Origin: DATBQN01 sp963799925
GTDB taxonomy: Bacteria; Acidobacteriota; Thermoanaerobaculia; Multivoradales; UBA5704
DNA length: 64,000 nt
Direction of reading: 5' to 3'
Assembly (NCBI GenBank): GCA_963799925.1
Contig: CAWCYZ010000001.1
Location: 682,001-746,000 of the forward strand
The stretch's first letter is position 1. Each line of letters opens with the position of its first letter. This document shows, in pieces, positions 34,636 to 43,617 of the stretch. The notes under the pieces were generated by a model. That model was not told where the DNA came from. It saw only the letters and a list, made by a program, of their open reading frames with translations, and searched no databases. The position numbers and the translations under genes were made by a program.

Positions 34636-34691
34636 TGTCGTCGCGTCGCTCCTGTCGGGAGGCCGGGTTTGACCGAGGGATTACTCCAGCA

Positions 34692-34697
34692 TAGATT
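34692..34697 (+). promoter_or_regulatory. Candidate -10 box of the hydroxyproline operon
   Basis: TAGATT six bases before the ATG at 34704, the same hexamer and distance as at 775, suggests leaderless transcription. Confidence 0.4.
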
Positions 34698-34703
34698 GCC
34701 CGC

Positions 34704-36164
34704 ATGGGCAACGCTCTCGAGCTGGCGCACTTCGTCGGCGGCCGCTTCCAGCCGAGCCGCAGCGGCGGCATGCTGGTCGATCTCAACCCCTCCGAGCCGA
34801 CGGACGTCGTGGCGCTCATCCCCGAGGGGACGCCCGACGACGTCGAGGCCGCGGTCGCCGCCGCCGAGGCCGCCCTCCCCGCCTGGCGCGGCGTCTCCGG
34901 CGCGGCGCGCGCCGAGGTCCTCCACCGCTGGGCCCAGGCGATCGCCGCGCGCGCCGAGGAGCTCGCCCAGGCGATGGCGCGCGAGGTCGGCAAGCCGATC
35001 GGCGAGGCGCGCGGCGAGGCGGCGCGTGCGGTGGCGATCCTGCGCTACTATGCCGGCGAGGCGGTGCGCGAGATCGGCGCCGTGATCCCCGCCATGGCGC
35101 CCGGCGCGCTGCAGCTCACGCTGCGCCAGCCGCTCGGCGTCGTGGCGCTCGTCACGCCGTGGAATTTCCCCCTCGCCATCCCGCTGTGGAAGGCGGCCCC
35201 GGCGCTCGCCTTCGGCAACACGGTGGTGTTGAAGCCCGCCGAAGTCTCCTCGCGCGTCGCCACCCTCCTCGCCGAGACCGCCGCCGCGGCCGAGCTGCCG
35301 GCCGGCACCTTCAACGTCCTCCTCGGCGGCGGCAGGACCGCCGGCGCGGCCCTCCTCCGCCATCCGGCGATCGCCGGCGTCAGCTTCACCGGCTCGGCGG
35401 CGGTGGGCGCCGAGGTGGCGGCCGGCGCGGCGGCGCGCAACCTCCGCTTCCAGACCGAGATGGGCGGCAAGAACGCGGCGATCGTCGCCGCCGACGCCGA
35501 CCTCGACCTCGCCGCCGACCTCGTCGCCGCCGGCGCCATGCGCTACGCCGGCCAGAAGTGCACCGCGACGAGCCGGGCGATCGTCGTCCGCCAGGCCGTC
35601 GAGCCCTTCCTGGAGCGCCTGAGGCGGCGGGTCGAGGCGCTGCCGCTCGGGCCGGTGACCGATCCCGCCGCGGCGATCGGCCCGCTGATCAGCGAGGCGG
35701 CGCGCAGCCGCGCGCTCGCCGCCGTCGCGGCGCTCGCCGCGACCTCCGCGCGGCGGATCACCGGCGGCGCTCCATCCACCGACGCGCGCTTCGCGCGCGG
35801 CTACTTCCTCGCTCCCACGGTCCTCGCGGACGTGCCGCTCGATTCGGCGGCGGCGCGGGACGAGCTCTTCGCGCCGGTCCTCGCGGTCCTCCCCGCCGAG
35901 GACCTGGAGCATGCGATCGAGCTCGCCAACCGCACCGTCTACGGCCTCTCGGCGACGCTCTTCACCAAGGACCTCGCCGGCGCCCTCGGCTACGTCCACA
36001 AGATCGAGGCCGGGATGGTGCGGGTGAACGGCGACACCACCGGCGTCGACCCGCACGCCCCGTTCGGCGGCACGAAGGGATCGAGCTCCGGCAGCCGCGA
36101 GCAGGGGTCGGCGGCGCGCGAGTTCTACACCGAGCTGAAGACCGTGCAGATCAACCCCGGGTAG
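34704..36164 (+). CDS. Aldehyde dehydrogenase, probable 2-oxoglutarate semialdehyde dehydrogenase
   Basis: At 486 residues it has the usual ALDH length. Features: LGVVALVTPWNFPLAIPLWK, SFTGSAAVGAEVA, FQTEMGGKNAAIV with the general-base Glu, YAGQKCTATSRAI with the catalytic Cys near 285, and GSREQGSAAREFY near the end. It oxidises an aldehyde with NAD(P)+. In this operon the substrate is expected to be 2-oxoglutarate semialdehyde, the last step of hydroxyproline breakdown to 2-oxoglutarate. It is 18 bases from the epimerase gene. Confidence 0.88.
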   Translation: MGNALELAHFVGGRFQPSRSGGMLVDLNPSEPTDVVALIPEGTPDDVEAAVAAAEAALPAWRGVSGAARAEVLHRWAQAIAARAEELAQAMAREVGKPIGEARGEAARAVAILRYYAGEAVREIGAVIPAMAPGALQLTLRQPLGVVALVTPWNFPLAIPLWKAAPALAFGNTVVLKPAEVSSRVATLLAETAAAAELPAGTFNVLLGGGRTAGAALLRHPAIAGVSFTGSAAVGAEVAAGAAARNLRFQTEMGGKNAAIVAADADLDLAADLVAAGAMRYAGQKCTATSRAIVVRQAVEPFLERLRRRVEALPLGPVTDPAAAIGPLISEAARSRALAAVAALAATSARRITGGAPSTDARFARGYFLAPTVLADVPLDSAAARDELFAPVLAVLPAEDLEHAIELANRTVYGLSATLFTKDLAGALGYVHKIEAGMVRVNGDTTGVDPHAPFGGTKGSSSGSREQGSAAREFYTELKTVQINPG

Positions 36165-36182
36165 CGAACCCGCCGACCGCCC

Positions 36183-37160
36183 ATGGACGAGACCTCCTTC
36201 CCCGAGACGATCGCCGTCGTCGACTCGCACACCGAGGGCGAGCCGACCCGCGTCGTCCTCGCCGGCTGGCCGCAGCCGGCGGGCGAGACCATGGCGGCGC
36301 GGCGCGACGACCTGGCGCGCCGCTTCGACGCCCTGCGCCAGGCGGTGGTCTGCGAGCCGCGCGGCCACGACGCCGTCGTCGGCGCCCTGCTGACGCCGGC
36401 GGTCGAGCCCGGATCGCATGCCGGAGTCGTCTTCTTCAACAACGTCGGCTACCTCGGGATGTGCGGCCATGGCCTGATCGGCGTCGTGCGCACCCTCGCC
36501 CATCTCGGCCGCCTCGCGCCGGGGCCGGTGCGGATCGACACCCCGGCGGGCACCGTGGGAGCGGAGCTCCTGGCGGACGGCTCGGTGGCGATCGAGAACG
36601 TCCCCGCGCGCTCGACGGCGCGGGACGTCGCGGTCGACGTCCCCGGGCTCGGGCGGATCGTCGGCGACGTCGCCTACGGCGGCAACTGGTTCTTCCTCAC
36701 CCGGCTGCCGGACGAGCCGATCGCGCTCGCCAACGTCGACCGCCTGCTGGCGAAGACGCGCGCCGTCCTCGCCGCGCTCGCCGCCCAGGGAATCGACGGC
36801 GAGGGGGGCGCCGCGATCGACCACGTCGAGGTCTTCGGCCCTCCCGACCGTCCTGACGCCGACGGCAAGAGCTTCGTCCTCTGTCCCGGCGGCGCCTTCG
36901 ACCGCTCCCCCTGCGGCACCGGCACCTCGGCCAAGATGGCGACCCTCCACGCGCGCGGCGAGCTGGCGCTGGGGGAGATCTGGCGCCAGGAGAGCGTCAC
37001 GGGCAGCCTGTTCACGGGCTGGCTCACCGAGCGCGCGAGCGCAGGCGGGCGGGAGCTCGTGCCGCACATCCGCGGCCGTGCCGCGATCACCGGCGAGGCG
37101 ACGCTCCGCTTCGAGCCGGACGATCCCTTCCGCGGCGGCTTCCGCGTGGGGAGCCCGTGA
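36183..37160 (+). CDS. 4-hydroxyproline epimerase (proline racemase family)
   Basis: This 325-residue protein opens with IAVVDSHTEGEPTRVV. Both catalytic cysteines are present: GYLGMCGHGLIG (Cys94) and DRSPCGTGTSAK (Cys244). That marks an epimerase/racemase rather than the Thr-containing dehydratases. It would convert trans-4-hydroxy-L-proline to cis-4-hydroxy-D-proline, the substrate of the dehydrogenase encoded just downstream. There is a 37-base gap to the next gene. Confidence 0.92.
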   Translation: MDETSFPETIAVVDSHTEGEPTRVVLAGWPQPAGETMAARRDDLARRFDALRQAVVCEPRGHDAVVGALLTPAVEPGSHAGVVFFNNVGYLGMCGHGLIGVVRTLAHLGRLAPGPVRIDTPAGTVGAELLADGSVAIENVPARSTARDVAVDVPGLGRIVGDVAYGGNWFFLTRLPDEPIALANVDRLLAKTRAVLAALAAQGIDGEGGAAIDHVEVFGPPDRPDADGKSFVLCPGGAFDRSPCGTGTSAKMATLHARGELALGEIWRQESVTGSLFTGWLTERASAGGRELVPHIRGRAAITGEATLRFEPDDPFRGGFRVGSP

Positions 37161-37197
37161 AGCGATCCTTCGCGCCAGGGGCTCTCCGGCTTCCGGG

Positions 37198-38349
37198 ATG
37201 AGCCGGCGGCCCGACGCCGTCGTCGTAGGGGCGGGGATCGTGGGAGCGGCATGCGCCGCCGAGCTCGCGGCCGCCGGCCTCGCCGTCACCGTCCTCGACG
37301 GCCGCTTCCCCGGCGCCGGCGCCACCGCGGCGGGGATGGGCCACCTGGTGGTCATGGACGACTCCCCGGCGCAGCTCGCCCTGACCGCCGCCGCCGTCGA
37401 CCTCTGGAGGGAGCTCGCCCCCGATCTCCCCGCCGCCTGCGAGGACGAGCCCCGCGGCACCCTGTGGCTCGCCGCCGAGGAGCCGGAGATGGACCTGGTG
37501 CGCGCCAAGGCGGAGCTCTACCGGGCGCACGGCATCGCCGCCGAGGCGCTCTCCGCCGCCGAGGTGGCGGCCGAGGAGCCCCGTCTCCGGCCGGGCTTGG
37601 CCGGCGGCCTCCTGGTGCCGGGCGACCGGGTGATCTACCCGCCCGCCGCCGTCCGCTTCCTCCTCGCCCGTGCCGCCGCGGCGGGAGCCGAGGTCCGCCA
37701 AGGGGTGGCGGCGACCGGGATCGGCCCGGGCGCGGTCGAGACCACCGCCGGGCGCATCGAGACCGGCCTGGTGGTCAACGCCGCCGGGGCCGAGGCGCCG
37801 CGGCTGACCCCCGGCCTCCCCGTCGCTCCGCGCAAGGGACACCTGGTCATCACCGATCGCTACCCCGGCTTCTGCCGCCACCAGCTCGTCGAGCTGGGCT
37901 ACCTGCGGAGCGCCCATGGCTCTAAATCCTCTGACTCCTCCGCTGCCTCCGCTCCAGGCCGTCGCGAGTCCGTCGCCTTCAACGTCCAGCCGCGGGCGAC
38001 CGGCCAGCTCCTCGTCGGCTCGTCGCGCGAATACGCGGGCTTCGAGCCGGCCGTCAACCGCCCCCTCCTCTCCCGCATGCTGGCGCGCGCCGTCGAGTTC
38101 CTGCCGGACCTCGCCAGGCTCTCGGCGCTCCGCACCTGGACCGGCTTCCGCCCGGCGACCCCCGACAACCTGCCGCTCATCGGCCGCTGGGAGCCGGTGC
38201 CCGGGCTGTGGCTCGCCACCGGTCACGAGGGCCTGGGGATCACGACCGCCCTCGCCACCGGGAGGCTCCTGACGGACCTCATCCTCGGCCGCGCGCCGCG
38301 GCTCGATCCCCTGCCCTTCGCCCCCGGCCGCGCTTTCGCCGATGCCTGA
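37198..38349 (+). CDS. D-hydroxyproline dehydrogenase, DadA-like FAD subunit
   Basis: This 383-residue protein has the FAD fingerprint AVVVGAGIVGAACAAELAAA at the N-terminus and ends with TWTGFRPATPDNLPLIG and ATGHEGLGITTALATGRLL, typical of DadA/sarcosine-oxidase-beta oxidoreductases. It overlaps the ferredoxin-like gene by eight bases, and the third subunit follows, matching the three-part D-hydroxyproline dehydrogenase (LhpB/E/F type) of Pseudomonas. A Ser-rich insert (about 37915-37970, SKSSDSSAAS) interrupts the region before FNVQPRATGQLLVGSSRE and has less GC than the rest. Confidence 0.87.
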   Translation: MSRRPDAVVVGAGIVGAACAAELAAAGLAVTVLDGRFPGAGATAAGMGHLVVMDDSPAQLALTAAAVDLWRELAPDLPAACEDEPRGTLWLAAEEPEMDLVRAKAELYRAHGIAAEALSAAEVAAEEPRLRPGLAGGLLVPGDRVIYPPAAVRFLLARAAAAGAEVRQGVAATGIGPGAVETTAGRIETGLVVNAAGAEAPRLTPGLPVAPRKGHLVITDRYPGFCRHQLVELGYLRSAHGSKSSDSSAASAPGRRESVAFNVQPRATGQLLVGSSREYAGFEPAVNRPLLSRMLARAVEFLPDLARLSALRTWTGFRPATPDNLPLIGRWEPVPGLWLATGHEGLGITTALATGRLLTDLILGRAPRLDPLPFAPGRAFADA

Positions 38350-38590
38350 TCCGGTGACGATCGTGGTCGACGGCCGGCCGCTCGCCGTGGCGGCGGGGAC
38401 GACGGTCGCCGTGGCGCTCCTCCAGCACGGCATCGCGCGCTTCCGCACCTCGCCGAGCGGCGAGCCGCGCGGACCGCTCTGCGCCATGGGGACCTGCCAC
38501 GAGTGCCGGGTGGCGATCGACGGCGTGCCGCACCGCCGCGCCTGCCTCGAGCCCTGCGCGCCGGGCATGGCGATCGAGACCGGAGGGTGA
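38342..38590 (+). CDS. Small [2Fe-2S] subunit of D-hydroxyproline dehydrogenase
   Basis: This 82-residue ferredoxin-like protein reads PDPVTIVVDGRPLAVAAGTT at the start, then RGPLCAMGTCHECRVAIDG with three cluster cysteines, and RRACLEPCAP with the fourth. It resembles the N-terminal part of sarcosine oxidase alpha and stand-alone gamma subunits of hydroxyproline or opine dehydrogenases. The start overlaps the FAD-subunit stop by eight bases and its stop overlaps the next start (GTGA), so all three are coupled. Confidence 0.87.
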   Translation: MPDPVTIVVDGRPLAVAAGTTVAVALLQHGIARFRTSPSGEPRGPLCAMGTCHECRVAIDGVPHRRACLEPCAPGMAIETGG

Positions 38591-39984
38591 GCGCGGGGAG
38601 GCAAGAGCTGTCGGTCGACGTCGCCGTGGTGGGCGGCGGCCCGGCCGGTATCGCCGCGGCCTGCCGTGCGGCGGAGGCGGGGGCCCGCGTCGCGCTGCTC
38701 GACGAGAACCCCGCCCCGGGCGGCCAGATCTGGCGCGCCGGCGCGGGCGCCCATCCGCCGGCGGCCGCCCGGCGCTGGCTGGCGCGCCTCGCCCGCTCCG
38801 GGGCGCGGGCGATCCCCCGCGCCTCGGTGTTCGACGCCGACCCGGCGGGGACCCTCTGGGCCGAGGTCGGCGGCGAGCCGCTCGCCGTCGCCTGGAGCCG
38901 GCTGGTCCTCGCCACCGGCGCCCGCGAGCGCTTCCTTCCCTTCCCCGGCTGGACGCTGCCGAATGCCATAGGCGTCGGCGCCGCCCAGGCCCTCCTCAAG
39001 TCGGGTCTCGAGGTGCGCGGCCGGTCGGCCGTGGTGGCGGGCACCGGGCCGCTGCTCCTGCCGGTCGCGGCGCTCCTGCGCTCGCGCGGCGCCAGGGTGG
39101 CGCTGGTCGCCGAGCAGGCGCCGCGCGACGCCGTCTACCGCTTCGGCCGCGGCCTCTGGAGCCGGCCGGGAAAGCTCCTCGCCGCGGCCCGCTGGCGCGC
39201 CGGCTTCCTCGGCGCGCCCTACCGGACCGGCTCCTGGGTGACCGCGGCCGAGGGGGACGGCAGGGTCGAAGAGGTCGTCTGGACCGACGGCTCGCGCCGG
39301 CACCGCACCCCCTGCGATCTCCTCTGCTGCGCCTACGGCCTGGTCCCCAACCTCGAGCTGGCCCGACTCCTCGGCTGCCGCCTGGACGGGGCCTTCGTGG
39401 CCGTCGACACGCATCAGGCGGCCGAGGTGCCGGCGGCGGCGCTAGCCGTTCCTGGAGACGTGCCAGCCGTTTATTGCGCCGGCGAGCCGACGGGGATCGC
39501 CGGGGTCGAGCAGGCCCTGGTCGAGGGGGAGATCGCCGGGCTCGCCGCCGCCGGCCGTGCCGCCGAGACCGGGCCGCTCCGCCGCCGCCGCGATCGCGGC
39601 CGGGCCTGGGGCGAGGCTCTCGCCGCCGCCTTCCGCCTGCGCCCCGAGCTGCTCCGCCTGGCGCGGCCGGAGACCGTCGTCTGCCGCTGCGAGGACGTGC
39701 GCCTGGGCGACCTCGACCCCGCGTGGGACCCGCGCCAGGCGAAGCTCGCCAGCCGTGCCGGCATGGGTCCCTGCCAGGGCCGCGTCTGCGGCCCGGCCCT
39801 GGCCGCCCTCTTCTCCCGCCCCGAATGGGACGACGGCGCCGCGCGCCCGCCCCTGAAGCCGGTGGCGATCGGGAGCCTGCTCGACCTGTCCGCGCCCTCT
39901 CCCCCGGCGCTCCGGGATGGCTTTCCAGCCGACCCGGACGGCGGTCCCCCCGCGGGCCTCGACCCCGCCTCGATCCCGCCTTGA
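38587..39984 (+). CDS. D-hydroxyproline dehydrogenase, FAD/NAD-type subunit with BFD-like Fe-S site
   Basis: This 465-residue protein starts at GTG. It has VAVVGGGPAGIAAACRAAEA and a second nucleotide site, SAVVAGTGPLLLPVAALLRS. Near the C-terminus VVCRCEDVRLGDL and GMGPCQGRVCGPAL hold the four cysteines of a BFD-like [2Fe-2S] site. It pairs with the two preceding proteins as the alpha subunit that passes electrons onward. Its last codons (DPASIPP, stop) are also present as a 21-bp direct repeat at 43006, beyond the TIR gene, so an insertion appears to have duplicated the gene end without truncating it. Confidence 0.88.
   Translation: MSAGRQELSVDVAVVGGGPAGIAAACRAAEAGARVALLDENPAPGGQIWRAGAGAHPPAAARRWLARLARSGARAIPRASVFDADPAGTLWAEVGGEPLAVAWSRLVLATGARERFLPFPGWTLPNAIGVGAAQALLKSGLEVRGRSAVVAGTGPLLLPVAALLRSRGARVALVAEQAPRDAVYRFGRGLWSRPGKLLAAARWRAGFLGAPYRTGSWVTAAEGDGRVEEVVWTDGSRRHRTPCDLLCCAYGLVPNLELARLLGCRLDGAFVAVDTHQAAEVPAAALAVPGDVPAVYCAGEPTGIAGVEQALVEGEIAGLAAAGRAAETGPLRRRRDRGRAWGEALAAAFRLRPELLRLARPETVVCRCEDVRLGDLDPAWDPRQAKLASRAGMGPCQGRVCGPALAALFSRPEWDDGAARPPLKPVAIGSLLDLSAPSPPALRDGFPADPDGGPPAGLDPASIPP
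39964..39984. repeat. Left copy of the 21-bp direct repeat flanking the TIR gene
   Basis: Core CGCCTCGATCCCGCCTTGA, comprising the last codons and stop of the dehydrogenase alpha gene. An identical 21-bp copy is at 43006-43026. Confidence 0.85.
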
Positions 39985-39993
39985 GGTAGTTTC

Positions 39994-42764
39994 CTAGTTT
40001 GAAATGCCCTCCGCCGCCAGGCTGGAGAGAAGGGTGCCCGCTTCGTCGTAGGCAGCCTTGTAGGTGGAATCGGGCGGGCCGTCGCAGGTGGCCAGGCGCC
40101 GGGCTTCCTGGGCGTGCTCTCGGGCGGCGGGGTGGTCGCCGCGGCGCACGGCGAGCCGGGCGAGCTCCAGGTGGGCGTCCGCGCCTTGCAGGACGTAGCC
40201 GCTGCGCTCGGCGATGAGCCGCGCCTCGTCGGCCAGCCGCCGGGCCTCCTCCGCCGCGCCGGTGGCGGCGCGGAGCCGCGCCAGGTCGAGGAGGATGTCG
40301 GCCTCGTGGTCCACCAGGTTGATGCGACGGCAGCGCTCCAGCGCCTCGTTCAGGTGGCGCTCGGCCTCGTCCGCCTGGCCGGCTACGCGGTGCGCCGCGC
40401 CCAGCAGCCAGTGGCTGCGGACGTAGTCGCGCTCGACCGGATAACGGGTGCGGGCATCCTCGTCCGCGAGATGCAGCGCGCGGCGGGCCGAGTCGATTGC
40501 CGTTTGCGGATTGGGGCTTGCAGATGGAGCCGTGGTGCGCAGCCGGAGCAGCTCACCAAGGGCGCGGTAGGCCCACACCACACCTTGCGACTGTACGTCG
40601 TTCTGCTCTTCGAACATCTTCAGCGCCGTCGCCAGCTCCGTTTCCGACTCGACCTGCGCGCCGCTGTAGGCCAGCAGCCTGCCCAATTCCTGGTGGCCAA
40701 TCGCCTCACCGAATTCTTCCTTGTTCTCGCGACACAGTGCGACGCTGCGGCGCAGGTTCGCCTCGGCGACCCGCAGCGCGCCGATCTTCAACTGGTCGTC
40801 CGCTACGTTCCCCAAGCCGACGGCGAGGTTTCCTTGTGTCGGCCTGCTTCTCGTCGATGGCGATTGCCTGCTCAAAGATCGGCACGGCACGGCGGGGCTG
40901 CCCGCTGAGGCTGTAGGAGTTCGCCAGCGTCGTTCAGCGTCCAGGCTTGGGCGCGTTCGTCGGTCAGCCGCGGCGGGCGGTCTTCGCCGTCGGGGAAGAG
41001 CGGGCGCAGCAGGTCGATGGTCAACAGGTAGGCGCCGAGCTGGTAGTAGAGCGGCGCGGCAAGGCGGTCGCGATAGAGCGTGCGCGCATCGTCCAACTGC
41101 CCGGCGCGAACGGTGTGGTGGTAGAGCTCGATCACCGGGGCGAGGTCTTCGAGGCGCGTCACCTTGTCCGGCGCGGGCACGGCGGCGAAGTAGTCGCGCA
41201 GCCGGGTGTGGGCGGCAGCGCGGTCGGGCGTGGCCAGGCGGTCGTAGGCGTAGCGGCGCACGATGGGGTGCAGGTCGAACCGGCCCTCGCGCGGGTCGTG
41301 ATGCAGCAGCCCGCGCGCCACCAGATCGTGCAGGTCGGTGTCGAGGGGCGTTGGGGATCCCGCTTCCGCCAGCGCCTGGAGCGCGGCGTAGGCCACCGGG
41401 CTGCGGAAGCAGGCGATGCGGGAGAGGAGCGCCCGGCGCGCAGGCGCGAGGCGGTCGTAGGCTGTCTCGAGCACATGGTGCTGGCGCTGGACCAGATCGC
41501 CGCTCACGTCCAGCCGCTTCGCCGCGGCGATGTCGCCGGGCTGCTGGAAGTCGCCGAGGATCAGGCCGGCCAGGAGGCGCAGGCTCAAGGGGTGGTAGCC
41601 GTAGGGCGCGCACGCCGCTTCGATCTCGGTGTGGGTGCCGCGGATGCCCTGGCCGCGGAAGAAGGCGACGGCATCGGCGGGCTCGAGCCGCTCGAGCGGC
41701 TCCTCGCGGCAGCCGGTCAGCAAGCCGCCGCCTTGGGCCTCGAGCACGCGCGGGCGGAGCCGCGTGGTGAGCAGCACCTTCGAGCGCAGCCCCGGCTGGA
41801 GGGCGACGTGGTAGAGGAACAGCTCGGCCAGCGGCGAGATGCAGTCGCGCTCGCTGCGCTCGCTGCGATCGCCGCGATCGTCGCCTTCGCGTCTCGCCTC
41901 GTCCCCTTGATAGGCGGCCTCCAAACCACCGAACGCGCGCAGCAGGCGCTCGAAGCCGTCGAGCACCAAGCAGAGTGCCGGGAGCGTGGAGCGCTTGCAG
42001 GAGCGCCCTGACCAGCGTCCTTGCTGGAGAGGCTCGCCGAGTCGGTCGTCGCCGCCGCGGAGGTACGCGAGGGTCCCGGTCAGGAAACGGTCGAAGCTCG
42101 CGTCCCCCTCATAGAAGCTCCACCAGACGACGCGCGGCCAGGAGGTGGGCTTCACGTCGTGGGTGAGCCAGTGCCAGACGAGCGCGCTCTTGCCGAAGCC
42201 GCCCAGAGCGCTGGAGGCTCGAGCAGCGGATGCTCGGGATCTTCGGAAAGCCAGCGGTCGAGCATCGCCCGTTCCGTCACCCGGCCGGTGAAGTCGGGAG
42301 GCATGGGATAGGGATGGGCGAGGAACCAGCCGTCGCGCCGGGGCTCCCGGGGCGGCTCCGGCTCCGGCGGCTTGCCCAGCGCGGTCAAGAGCTGCCGCCA
42401 GGCGAGCTCGTGGTCGGCACCGTCGGTGAAATCGATGTGGGTGAGCGCGCCGAGGCGGAGGGGCTTTTTGCATTCGGCCTTCAGCAGCGGGATGAGGCGG
42501 AGGTCGCGGTTGGCCGGGCTCGAGGGTCTGAACCATGAGGTTCTCGAGCTCGCCCCATCCGCTTTCGATGTAGTTGGGCGTCAGGACGAGAAGCGTCTTG
42601 CGGCACTCCACGACGCCGCGCTCCATCTCCTTGATGCTGGGCGCGCCGCGCGTGAAGTCGCGGAAATCGATGAACGCCTCAATCCCGGCTTCCTCGATGC
42701 GCGGCAGCAGCTCGCCGCGCACCCACGCTTTGTCTTGGCTCGAGTAGGAGAGAAAGACGTCCAT
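39994..42764 (-). CDS. TIR-STAND NTPase-TPR protein (NLR-like, candidate defence), frameshifted
   Basis: The protein of about 920 residues must be read from three frames. Residues 1-80 are a TIR domain: MDVFLSYSSQDKAWVRGELL, LLVLTPNYIESGWGELENLM with the expected catalytic Glu. A P-loop follows (ALGGFGKSALVWHW), then ALCLVLDGFERLLRAFGG (Walker B) and VLLTTRLRPRVL, i.e. a STAND/NB-ARC-like ATPase, then winged-helix-like sequence (LHDLVARGLLHHDPREG). TPR-like repeats close it (ALRVAEANLRRSVALCRENK; DEAERHLNEALERCRRIN). Frame changes near 42.52 (a GGG run), 42.22, 40.93 and 40.84 kb may be assembly errors or real decay. TIR proteins of this kind cleave NAD+ on sensing phage; that role is inferred. 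The stop lies inside the left inverted repeat. Confidence 0.78.
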
Positions 42765-42915
42765 TCAGGATTCGGTTGGAAAGGCGGGGTGGGGGTGGCG
42801 GTCCAGGGAGCGCGGTCTCCAGGCTCTCGCAATCGATCAGCGGTTGCATCATAGCGTGCTCATTCGCCCGCTCCGCGGAGAGGAATGCAGCCGGTCCACG
42901 ATGGCGCGGTAGCGA

Positions 42916-42999
42916 CCTAGTTCGAAATCCGGCCGCTGAACCAGGTTCGGCAAGCCCGACGCTGCGCTACCGGCCCTCCGCACCGGGTTTCGAACTAGG
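42916..42999. repeat. 84-bp palindromic element upstream of the TIR gene
   Basis: CCTAGTTCGAAATCCGG (42916-42932) pairs with CCGGGTTTCGAACTAGG (42983-42999), 16 of 17 bases. A third copy of the CCTAGTT(C/T)GAAA core is at 39993. This occupies part of the 540-base gap 42765-43304, which otherwise holds the right direct repeat and a candidate promoter; I see no gene in it. Confidence 0.7.
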
Positions 43000-43005
43000 A
43001 CACCA

Positions 43006-43026
43006 CCCGCCTCGATCCCGCCTTGA
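43006..43026. repeat. Right copy of the 21-bp direct repeat flanking the TIR gene
   Basis: Identical to 39964-39984. It is followed by a GC-rich tract with dyad symmetry (CCCCCCGGGG) that may be the original downstream flank of the hydroxyproline operon. Confidence 0.85.
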
Positions 43027-43050
43027 TCCCCCCGGGGCGGGTGTTATCCT
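43023..43050 (+). promoter_or_regulatory. Candidate promoter upstream of the DUF465-psd-pssA genes
   Basis: TTGATC (43023-43028), 16 bases, then TATCCT (43045-43050). The -35 box would overlap the right direct repeat. It is about 255 bases from the first gene. Confidence 0.3.
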
Positions 43051-43304
43051 GACTCCAGCAGGCATGCTGAGCTCTCTCCCCATCACCGCTCTTTCGCGCC
43101 GCGACCGCCGGCCGGAAGTCGCCCGGGGATCCTCTTGCCGGTGAGCGCCTTGCGCCCCGATCCCACTCCCGGCGACCGCCGAGCCGCACTCCCTGCCCCT
43201 CCCGTTCGACCGGCCTCCCACGCCCACCGCGGGCGATGCGGAGCTGCGCCGGCCATCCAATCAGCCGTCCATCCGACCGTTGGTATCCGAGGAGGTATGT
43301 GCCG

Positions 43305-43538
43305 ATGCCCATCCGCGACGAGATCAAAGAGGAGCTGATCGCCACCGACGAGGAGTTCCGCCGTCTCTACGAGGAGCACCAGTCCTGCGAGCGGCGGCTG
43401 GCCGAGCTGAATCAGAAGTCGCTCCTCTCCCAGGACGACGAGACCGAGGAGAAGCGGATCAAGCTGCACAAGCTCAACCTGAAGGACCGCATGGAGTCGA
43501 TCGTGCGCGCCCACCGCGAGTCGCGGGTCTCGGCGTGA
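43305..43538 (+). CDS. DUF465 / YdcH-like small coiled-coil protein
   Basis: This 77-residue, highly charged helical protein starts PIRDEIKEELIATDEEFRRL and contains HKLNLKDRMESIVRAHRES, the DUF465 pattern (YdcH/SlyX-like helical hairpin). The start is the ATG with GGAGGT about eight bases upstream. Its function is not known in any species. It lies 79 bases before psd. Confidence 0.8.
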   Translation: MPIRDEIKEELIATDEEFRRLYEEHQSCERRLAELNQKSLLSQDDETEEKRIKLHKLNLKDRMESIVRAHRESRVSA

Positions 43539-43617
43539 GGACGACGGCCCGCGGCCCTGCGGCCCGCCCGCCCGGCGCCGCCTCATCGGCGGGCGCTCTC
43601 TCCTCGCGACGGCAGCG

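Larger units (their letters stand above)
39985..43007. mobile_element. 3.0-kb segment carrying the TIR-STAND gene, bounded by inverted repeats
   Basis: The left end GGTAGTTTCCTAGTTTGAAA (39985-40004) matches the right end read in reverse, GGTGGTGTCCTAGTTCGAAA (43007-42988), at 17 of 20 positions. Directly outside both ends lies the same 19-21-bp sequence. The only gene inside is the TIR-STAND-TPR gene; no transposase or integrase is present. The segment looks less GC-rich than its flanks. Mobilisation in trans, or a decayed element, is inferred. Confidence 0.6.
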
